Assembly: GCF_000943555.1 (NCBI RefSeq)
Contig: NZ_JTDV01000003.1
Span: forward strand, 186,001 to 250,000
Direction: 5' to 3'
Length of the DNA: 64,000 nucleotides
Source: Neotamlana nanhaiensis
GTDB taxonomy: Bacteria; Bacteroidota; Bacteroidia; Flavobacteriales; Flavobacteriaceae
Position 1 is the first letter of the stretch. Each line of letters begins with the position of its first letter. This document shows, in pieces, positions 58,751-64,000 of the stretch. Both the position numbers and the translations under genes were made by a program. The notes below the pieces were generated by a model. It was not told the origin of the DNA. It searched no databases and worked only from the letters and a program-made list of their open reading frames with translations.

Positions 58751-59327
58751 GTTGTTGTTTTTTTGGTGCTATAACCATGTTCCTTAATTTCTCCATACAG
58801 CGATATTTTTTATTACGTGCTGTATTTTCTTCAATGTTAAACTGTTGCGCAATTTGTTTAAGAGACTTTTTTTCAAAATAATAATCGCCTAATAATTGTT
58901 TACAAGGTTGTCCTAAATTTTTAAAGGCTGCCATGGCTGTTTTTAATTTTAGGTCTTGCTCTTGTGCAGCATCTTCGGTGCTATCTTTTACATCGGTTAA
59001 GGTTAATTCGTTTAATTTATTTGCATTTTTAAAGCTTTTCGATCGTAAAACATCGGTCCATTTGTTTTTTGCAATACTGTATAAATAGCCTTGTAAAGCC
59101 GTATCGTTTTTAGGTACAAACTTATCGGTTTTAACGTGGGTCCAAACAGTTACAAAAGCGTCTTGGTAAACGTCTTTGGCATGTTCTATTGTGCCACTAT
59201 TTTTTAAAACTAATGCTTCAATTTTTTTATAATGTAACGTGTAAAACTGCTTTAAAATATATGAATCGTTCATTTTTAAAGCATCAATAAGTTCGGTTTG
59301 ACTTAATGCGTGTATAGATTTCCTCAT
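58740..59327 (-). CDS. ECF-family RNA polymerase sigma factor
   Basis: This 195-residue sigma factor has region 2 (IEHAKDVYQDAFVTVWTHVK, LQGYLYSIAKNKWTDVLRSK) and region 4 with the helix-turn-helix KKSLKQIAQQFNIEENTARN. It is distinct from the ECF42-type factor at 8010, without C-terminal extension. It overlaps the membrane TPR gene by 11 bases. I start it at the ATG at 59327 (MRKSIHAL); a longer frame adds 11 residues. The promoters it recognises cannot be predicted, though the upstream lipoprotein gene is a candidate target. Confidence 0.92.
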   Translation of the reverse strand: MRKSIHALSQTELIDALKMNDSYILKQFYTLHYKKIEALVLKNSGTIEHAKDVYQDAFVTVWTHVKTDKFVPKNDTALQGYLYSIAKNKWTDVLRSKSFKNANKLNELTLTDVKDSTEDAAQEQDLKLKTAMAAFKNLGQPCKQLLGDYYFEKKSLKQIAQQFNIEENTARNKKYRCMEKLRNMVIAPKKQQLGR

Positions 59328-59432
59328 GATAATAGCTAAGGAAATATACAACTTAATCAAATTACGACAAATACATTACTATTAAATGGTTTATAATTTC
59401 GTTTATCTACTTTTTTCTTATTTAAACGGATA

Positions 59433-60218
59433 TTATTGTTTGTTAGGATCGTCTGGTGCGCTATCAAAAATATCTGGTGTACCATCGTTATCTCTATCCG
59501 ATAATGGGCTTCCTCCTTTAGGATAAAGTTGAAAATGTAATGGTAAAAATATGTTCATTACCAGGTTGTCGTATTCCTCGCTTGGGCCAGCGGCAACAAC
59601 ATGCGATACACTTGCAGTAAATAGGCTTTCTAAATACACGGCTGCAACAACAACCAAGGCGCGTGTGTTGTTAAACTCAATCATTCTAGATCTAAAAACT
59701 CTTACAACACCATTTTCGCTAAATACTTTAGGTTCGGATTCGCAAAGTATATTGTAGTTTCCGTTAAATCCAAATGCATTGGTAACATTGTTAACCTCAA
59801 TATCTAAAATATTTGTGCTTGTAAAATTAGCTGAATAGGTAGAAATAGGTACATAGCGCCAAACGGCAGCACCATCGTTTCTAATTATATTAACACCAAA
59901 AGGGTTGGTGTTAGGGTTTGCATAATCAACAGCGGTATAACCTTGTGGCGGCGTTAGTGTAAACGGTGGCAATGCTGTATTACCATGAGCATACGAGAAA
60001 GTGGCTTGCGGATTTTGTAATACTGGTTGTTGTGATAACGGAATTGGGTTGCCCTTACCATATTCCCAATATGCCGAAGTTGGCCCTACGGGTAATTGCG
60101 GACAATTATCAGGCGAGGAAAATCCATTTAAATTATTAGCGTTTTCTTGGTCGTTCGTGCTGCATCCAAAAAATGCTGTAAATAAGCTAGTAAGAGCTAT
60201 TAGTTTTAAATATTTCAT
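59433..60218 (-). CDS. lipoprotein with C-terminal Ca-binding-type repeat
   Basis: This 261-residue lipoprotein has signal MKYLKLIALTSLFTAFFGCS with a lipobox Cys. The middle is beta-rich and shows YAHGNTALPPFTLTPPQGYT and a run VVVAAVYLESLFTASVSHVV. The C-terminus has the aspartate-rich sequence DRDNDGTPDIFDSAPDDPN, the thrombospondin type-3-like calcium-binding unit common in secreted Bacteroidota proteins. No C-terminal sorting domain is visible. It lies 105 bases upstream of the ECF sigma gene on the same strand, so it may be part of that system, as a sensor or a regulated product. Function unknown. Confidence 0.78.
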   Translation of the reverse strand: MKYLKLIALTSLFTAFFGCSTNDQENANNLNGFSSPDNCPQLPVGPTSAYWEYGKGNPIPLSQQPVLQNPQATFSYAHGNTALPPFTLTPPQGYTAVDYANPNTNPFGVNIIRNDGAAVWRYVPISTYSANFTSTNILDIEVNNVTNAFGFNGNYNILCESEPKVFSENGVVRVFRSRMIEFNNTRALVVVAAVYLESLFTASVSHVVAAGPSEEYDNLVMNIFLPLHFQLYPKGGSPLSDRDNDGTPDIFDSAPDDPNKQ

Positions 60219-60293
60219 AATTTTATTAATATTAATTTGTAATTCATCGAAACATTTTTAAAATGTCATCATAATCATCAAAAAATTTATTTT

Positions 60294-60301
60294 TATTTTT
60301 G
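60294..60301 (+). promoter_or_regulatory. -7 box for the apbE operon, leaderless
   Basis: TATTTTTG matches TAnnTTTG and ends only four bases before the ATG at 60306. The mRNA is expected to start at or next to the start codon. Confidence 0.5.
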
Positions 60302-60305
60302 CTCT

Positions 60306-60683
60306 ATGAAAAAGCCCCTTACTAAACAAGAGTTGCATAATTTAGCCATGAACCATGTAGGTAAGGATTTAGAACAACGTGGTTTTGAGTTTGTAGCTGT
60401 AAATAGTAAGTTAAAAAAGCATCCGCAGTTTGTCTGTATAGATAAAAACAGTCAGTATTATTTTGTAATTGTAAGAGCTGTAATTTTACCAGAGAATCCA
60501 AATAATTACGATATTGTTTGGATGGAAACTTTTAAAAAACACGCTCGCGAAAAAAATGCTAAAGTACTTTATGCTGGTGTTGGTTTGGGGAGTAAAGATA
60601 ATACCAAAGCACCTATATATTTAAACGAAGAATATTTGTTACAATATAATGGCATTCAAGTTTTAGATACGCACTTAAATTAA
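60306..60683 (+). CDS. small protein coupled to apbE (often mis-named as NQR subunit F)
   Basis: This 125-residue cytoplasmic protein has the helix KKPLTKQELHNLAMNHVGKD, then FEFVAVNSKLKKHPQFVCID, YYFVIVRAVILPEN and VLYAGVGLGSKDN. I recall close relatives in flavobacteria carrying the automatic name Na(+)-translocating NADH-quinone reductase subunit F; this is not supported, because the ferredoxin cysteine cluster and the flavin and NADH domains of NqrF are absent and a real nqrF is at 50778. The gene stands one base before apbE, which does link it to NQR maturation. The pattern D plus VR in the middle strands slightly resembles PD-(D/E)xK folds. Function unknown. Confidence 0.75.
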   Translation: MKKPLTKQELHNLAMNHVGKDLEQRGFEFVAVNSKLKKHPQFVCIDKNSQYYFVIVRAVILPENPNNYDIVWMETFKKHAREKNAKVLYAGVGLGSKDNTKAPIYLNEEYLLQYNGIQVLDTHLN

Positions 60684-60684
60684 A

Positions 60685-61659
60685 ATGAAAAGAGCCTTTT
60701 TAATAATATTATGTGTTATGGTTTTTAGTTGTAATAGAAAGCAAACTAAAAACATGAAGCTTCATGGGGCGGTTTTTGGTACCACGTATTCTATTATTTA
60801 CGATTCTGAAGTAGATTTTTCGATGCAATTAGATAGTTTGTTTGCTCGAATAAACAATTCGCTTTCAAACTATCAAGATAATTCTATTATTTCAAAAATA
60901 AATAGAGGCGAAGCTATTGAAACCGATGCTCATTTTGATAAAGTATTTAAAACTTCAAAAGAAATATTCTATAATACAGAAGGAGCTTTCGACCCAACTA
61001 TTGGTGCCGTAGTAAATGCATGGAATTTTGGCTCGGAGCATAAAATAATTAGTGTTGATAGTTTAATTATTGATAGCTTAATGCAATCTGTTGGATTTGA
61101 TAAAATTTTTAAAATTAATAGTAAAATAACTAAGCCAAAAGATGCTTTTATCGATTTTAATGCCATTGCTAAAGGCTATGGTGTTGATGTGGTTGGTGAG
61201 TTTTTACAATCGAAGCAAATTAAAAATTATTTAGTTGAAATAGGAGGCGAAGTACGTGTACAAGGTAAAAATGCCGAAAAAAATACGCCATGGCGAATTG
61301 GTGTTGAAAATCCTAATTTTAATGGCGAACAATCTATATTAAAAGCGGTGAAGTTGCGTAATAAAGTTATGGCAACATCGGGTACGTATCGAAAATTTAA
61401 AATAGATGATAACGGTAACCGGTATGCGCATATTATAGATACAGAAACAGGCTACCCAAGTAAAACTAATTTATTAAGTGTATCTGTTATTGCCGATGAA
61501 TGTATGGTTGCCGATGCCTATGCAACCGCGTTTCAAGCTATGGGAATAGAAAAAGTTAAGATTTTTTTAAAAGACCACCCCGAACTTAAGGTATTTTTAA
61601 TTTTTGAAAATGAAAATAGAGAGTTTGAAACCTTAGCTATTAACAATTTTCCCGAATAA
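60685..61659 (+). CDS. apbE: FAD:protein FMN transferase (ApbE), lipoprotein form
   Basis: ApbE attaches FMN from FAD to threonines of NqrB and NqrC, and of Rnf subunits, on the periplasmic side. The 324 residues start with a lipoprotein signal (MKRAFLIILCVMVFSCNRKQ), then family motifs: GAVFGTTYSIIY, SNYQDNSIISKINRGE, the FAD-binding DPTIGAVVNAWNFG, FIDFNAIAKGYGVDVVGEFL, YLVEIGGEVRVQGKN and the metal-site HIIDTETGYPSKTNLLSVSV with ADAYATAFQAMG. It is the second gene of a two-gene unit. This is the maturation enzyme for the nqr operon in the same window. Confidence 0.96.
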   Translation: MKRAFLIILCVMVFSCNRKQTKNMKLHGAVFGTTYSIIYDSEVDFSMQLDSLFARINNSLSNYQDNSIISKINRGEAIETDAHFDKVFKTSKEIFYNTEGAFDPTIGAVVNAWNFGSEHKIISVDSLIIDSLMQSVGFDKIFKINSKITKPKDAFIDFNAIAKGYGVDVVGEFLQSKQIKNYLVEIGGEVRVQGKNAEKNTPWRIGVENPNFNGEQSILKAVKLRNKVMATSGTYRKFKIDDNGNRYAHIIDTETGYPSKTNLLSVSVIADECMVADAYATAFQAMGIEKVKIFLKDHPELKVFLIFENENREFETLAINNFPE

Positions 61660-61660
61660 A

Positions 61661-62029
61661 TTATAAAGCAGTTATAATTACGCTTAGCCAACCAATTACA
61701 AAAAGTAAACCACCAAGAGGCGTAATTGGACCTAGGAATTTTAATTTCTTCCCTTTAGCATCACTTAAAACCAAACCGTAAATACTAAACGAAAAAAGAA
61801 TAATACCTAAGGTGAAACACCAGTACATTAGCGTGTTAGAAAACTGATAGTTAAACCCAAGAAGTAATAAAATAATGGCATGGTACATTTGGTATTTTAC
61901 ACCAGTTTCAAAACTTTTAAGCTGATCTTCAGATAGTGTTTTCTTTAAAGCATGCGAGCCAAAAGCACCTAGAATAATTGCCAACATTCCGAATAATCCA
62001 CCTGTAATAATAAATACTTGTTGCGTCAT
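61661..62029 (-). CDS. DUF423 membrane protein
   Basis: This 122-residue inner-membrane protein has four predicted helices and the family motif GAFGSHALKKTLSEDQLKSF with a following YQMYHAIILLLLGF. DUF423 proteins are found across bacteria, sometimes called YgdD, with no established function. It is convergent with apbE: the stop codons are one base apart and no terminator is visible between. It starts seven bases after the methyltransferase stop on the same strand. Confidence 0.9.
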   Translation of the reverse strand: MTQQVFIITGGLFGMLAIILGAFGSHALKKTLSEDQLKSFETGVKYQMYHAIILLLLGFNYQFSNTLMYWCFTLGIILFSFSIYGLVLSDAKGKKLKFLGPITPLGGLLFVIGWLSVIITAL

Positions 62030-62036
62030 TTTTTGT

Positions 62037-62822
62037 TTATTTTTTTCTTACTAAAGGAATAATTTCACCTTTTGCTAAACGAAATGTATCAATTTCAATA
62101 TCTGTAAGTTGCGCGGTGTAATCTACTTCTTCAACTGTAAATCCAACGCTTCGTAGTTTATTGAAGTAATCGCGACCATAAACACGAACGTGGTCGTATT
62201 GTCCAAAAATTTTAGCACGTTCGGTTTTGTCGGTAATACTATTGTCTTCAAAAGTGGTTTCCCGATTTAAATCTTGCGGAATTTGAAAAATACCCCAACC
62301 ACCAGGTTTCAACACACGATATAATTCTTGCATCGCCTTGGTGTCGTCTGGAATATGCTCCAATACATGGTTGCAAAAAATAACGTCGTAACTATTATCT
62401 TCAAACGGAAGATTACAAATATCTGCTTTTACATCGGCGATTGGCGATAACAAATCAGTAGTGGTGTAGTTAATGTGTTTTAAGGCTTTAAAACGTTTTA
62501 AAAAACATTGTTCTGGTGCAAAATGAAGTACTTTTAATGCTGAACTTGTAGACCTTTCGGTTTTAAAAAAATCCGTTTCATTTTTAAGATATAACCAAAG
62601 CAAGCGATGTCTTTCTAATGATAGGGTAGAAGGCGATAAAATATTGGCACGTTGTTTAACATATCCGTACGATAAAAACGATTTAAAGCTTTTACCATCA
62701 ATAGGATCGGTGTATTTGTTGCCTTTTAAAAAAAACGCTAAAATTGGTTTTACTAAATAACTTAGCCTAATTAGTAAAGGTCGTGGGACAAGGTTTAGTA
62801 TAAATTTAAAAAGCGTTTTCAA
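62037..62822 (-). CDS. class I SAM-dependent methyltransferase
   Basis: This 261-residue protein has an N-terminal helical part (LVPRPLLIRLSYLVKPILAF), then a Rossmann-type methyltransferase domain: VLHFAPEQCFLKRFKALKHI in the place of motif I, DICNLPFEDNSYDVIFCNHV (motifs II-IV) and ELYRVLKPGGWGIFQIPQ (motif VI type). The glycine-rich loop is replaced by HFAPEQCF, which is typical of a subgroup annotated as SAM-dependent methyltransferases acting on small or lipid substrates. It lies between DUF423 and DUF3050 genes, seven bases from each, so the four-gene run may be one operon. Substrate unknown. Confidence 0.88.
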   Translation of the reverse strand: MKTLFKFILNLVPRPLLIRLSYLVKPILAFFLKGNKYTDPIDGKSFKSFLSYGYVKQRANILSPSTLSLERHRLLWLYLKNETDFFKTERSTSSALKVLHFAPEQCFLKRFKALKHINYTTTDLLSPIADVKADICNLPFEDNSYDVIFCNHVLEHIPDDTKAMQELYRVLKPGGWGIFQIPQDLNRETTFEDNSITDKTERAKIFGQYDHVRVYGRDYFNKLRSVGFTVEEVDYTAQLTDIEIDTFRLAKGEIIPLVRKK

Positions 62823-62828
62823 AAGTAA

Positions 62829-63614
62829 TTAGGCTTCAACCAAGGTATTGGTTTCAATTAAATTGGCAATCGAATCCCAAAGAGCTATGCGTTGCTTTAT
62901 GGCTTGTATGGCAACGTTTTTAACATCTTCCCATTTGTTGGCATCATTGCCGCAAAGTTCTTCAATCATTTTTAAAGATAAGGGTCCGTGTTCATCACCA
63001 TCTAATTCAATGTGACGTTCTAAATAATAAGTGAGTTTGCTGTATGATTTATTTTTTGTTTCAGATTGATTTATAATTTGAAAAAACATATCTGGAATAA
63101 CATCCTCACGACCAAAAGTAAACGCCGAAGCTATAAGATGTGGCTTTTCAGTTTTTATAACGCTGAATGTAAAATCGATGAATTTTAAGGTTTCAGTATT
63201 TACATGAGCCACTTTTGCTGAAACTTCTATGCTGTTACCTTCTGAAATGTTATTAACAAACTGATTAATTTGATTGGTGTTTGCTCCAACCTGATGCATG
63301 GCGTCAATGTACATTTCGTAATGACTTTTAGGTTCGCCAAACTCGTTAACATCGGTTTCTTCACCTAAAACTATTTCGTTAATAAATCGAGCAGTGGCAG
63401 GATTTTTAACAGGCGTCCACGGTACGTTGGTACAAGTTAATTTGTTTTGTAATGCCTTTAGTAAGGACATAAAATCCCATACAGCAAATACGTGTTGTTC
63501 CATGAAAATTTTAACATCTTCAATGGTTTTTAAGTTGCTGTAAAGTTTATGCTGGTTTAGCTTTTTTAATAAAGGTTCTAATTCCTTTTCTATACGTTGT
63601 ATGTTGTTGCTCAT
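62829..63614 (-). CDS. DUF3050 protein (heme-oxygenase-like fold)
   Basis: This 261-residue protein has the DUF3050 pattern: HKLYSNLKTIEDVKIFMEQH, VWDFMSLLKALQNKLTC, then INEIVLGEETDVNEFGEPKS and near the end YLERHIELDGDEHGPLSLKM. The His, Glu and Asp pattern (EQHVFAVWDF, EEETD, ERHIELDGDEHG) fits the heme-oxygenase-like di-iron fold, in which acidic and His residues hold metals. The enzymatic activity is unknown. It is in the same orientation as map and the methyltransferase, with seven-base gaps, so it is probably cotranscribed with them. Confidence 0.86.
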   Translation of the reverse strand: MSNNIQRIEKELEPLLKKLNQHKLYSNLKTIEDVKIFMEQHVFAVWDFMSLLKALQNKLTCTNVPWTPVKNPATARFINEIVLGEETDVNEFGEPKSHYEMYIDAMHQVGANTNQINQFVNNISEGNSIEVSAKVAHVNTETLKFIDFTFSVIKTEKPHLIASAFTFGREDVIPDMFFQIINQSETKNKSYSKLTYYLERHIELDGDEHGPLSLKMIEELCGNDANKWEDVKNVAIQAIKQRIALWDSIANLIETNTLVEA

Positions 63615-63621
63615 AAGGTTG

Positions 63622-64000
63622 TTATAGCACTAAAGCGTGTTGTCTAAACTCGTTTTCTTCGTCGCTTTTTATGCCTAAAGCTTCATAAACGTAAGCAAAC
63701 GTAGAAAGTATTTCTGGTTTACCATCAATAATGGCTACGTCGTGCTCGAAATGTGCACTTGGTTTACCATCGGCAGTTACAATAGTCCAACCATCTTTTA
63801 ATTGTTTAACGCGATGTGTTCCCATGTTAATCATAGGCTCTAATGCGACTACCTGACCTTCTAGGAATTTTTTACCACGACCACGTTTTCCGTAGTTTGG
63901 CATTTCTGGATCTTCGTGCATTTTCTTTCCTAAGCCATGGCCCACAAGCTCGCGAACAACACCGTAACCACGATCTTCACAAAACTTTTGAATGGCATAC
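63622..64000 (-). CDS. map: methionine aminopeptidase, type I, C-terminal part
   Basis: Map removes the initiator methionine from new proteins. Only the C-terminal 126 residues are in the window and the frame is open to the right edge (reading YAIQKFCEDRGYGVVRELVG upstream). Metal ligands seen are His in GHGLGKKMHEDP, Glu in VALEPMINMG and the last Glu in HFEHDVAI. Val before GHG is a GTG codon, not a start. It precedes DUF3050 on the same strand. Confidence 0.95.
   Translation of the reverse strand, partial: YAIQKFCEDRGYGVVRELVGHGLGKKMHEDPEMPNYGKRGRGKKFLEGQVVALEPMINMGTHRVKQLKDGWTIVTADGKPSAHFEHDVAIIDGKPEILSTFAYVYEALGIKSDEENEFRQHALVL

Noticed and set aside
54790-59327. TPR-CHAT gene as part of a type III-E CRISPR system
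   Set aside because: No gRAMP, cas1, cas2 or array is found in the window; the CHAT protein has a signal peptide, unlike the cytoplasmic Craspase partner.
60306-60683. Second nqrF
   Set aside because: The protein is 125 residues and lacks the ferredoxin cysteine set and the FAD and NADH domains; true nqrF is at 50778.

Overview
The window is strongly AT-rich chromosomal DNA from a member of the Bacteroidota, most likely a Flavobacteriaceae. The evidence for this is the TAnnTTTG-type -7 promoter boxes upstream of many genes, the general absence of Shine-Dalgarno sequences with one striking exception (rpsU), an AccD that has lost its zinc-ribbon cysteines, a type IX secretion Plug protein (DUF5103), a TamL-like Omp85 protein, a Na+-translocating NADH:quinone reductase operon, and short interspersed repeats of kinds I recall from this family. 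Nothing indicates a plasmid, a prophage, an insertion sequence or a CRISPR array. Both ends cut a gene: an Omp85 barrel on the left and map on the right.

Layout. 1-6.3 kb: Omp85 end, fbaA, accD, a small membrane protein, then a leftward aminotransferase and front-end fatty acid desaturase. 6.3-9.7 kb: rsmG, a secreted TPR protein, and an ECF42-type sigma factor coupled to a YCII/DGPF protein with its own ECF-like promoter. 9.7-16.2 kb: DUF2851, PspC, a K+ channel with RCK domain, an AGCS Na+:alanine symporter, a helix-hairpin-helix protein and an acyl-CoA dehydrogenase. 16.2-31.4 kb: the translation and transcription core, rpsU, xerC, hpf, tRNA-Thr/Tyr/Gly/Thr, tuf, tRNA-Trp, secE, nusG, rplKAJL, rpoB and rpoC. 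The tRNA and gene order is that of the E. coli thrU-tyrU-glyT-thrT-tufB ... rpoBC region. REP-like inserts, attenuators and nested hairpins sit in the gaps.

31.6-32.4 kb holds the most unusual feature: a DUF3467 gene followed by four tandem 93-106 bp units, each encoding a tiny peptide. The peptides share the block GCSKCFKQQ and end with the same 13-residue tail as the DUF3467 protein. Copies differ mostly by synonymous changes. 32.4-46 kb: a Fer4_19 ferredoxin, prfC, idi-queD, a tRNA-Thr, a DUF4369 lipoprotein, a gene-poor 580-base stretch with a sigma-54-like promoter and two candidate small RNAs, alkB, a VanX-like dipeptidase, a DEAD helicase, pruA, a coupled NRDE/unknown pair, apaG and the T9SS Plug gene.

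46-52.1 kb: complete nqrABCDEF. 52-60.2 kb (leftward): a PAS histidine kinase with a single-domain response regulator, a small CxxC protein, and an ECF sigma / membrane TPR / secreted TPR-CHAT protease cassette behind a lipoprotein. 60.3-64 kb: a 125-residue protein coupled to apbE, which supplies covalent FMN to NqrB and NqrC, then DUF423, a methyltransferase, a DUF3050 protein and map. Bioenergetically, NQR pumps Na+, the AGCS symporter spends the gradient, and ApbE matures the pump.
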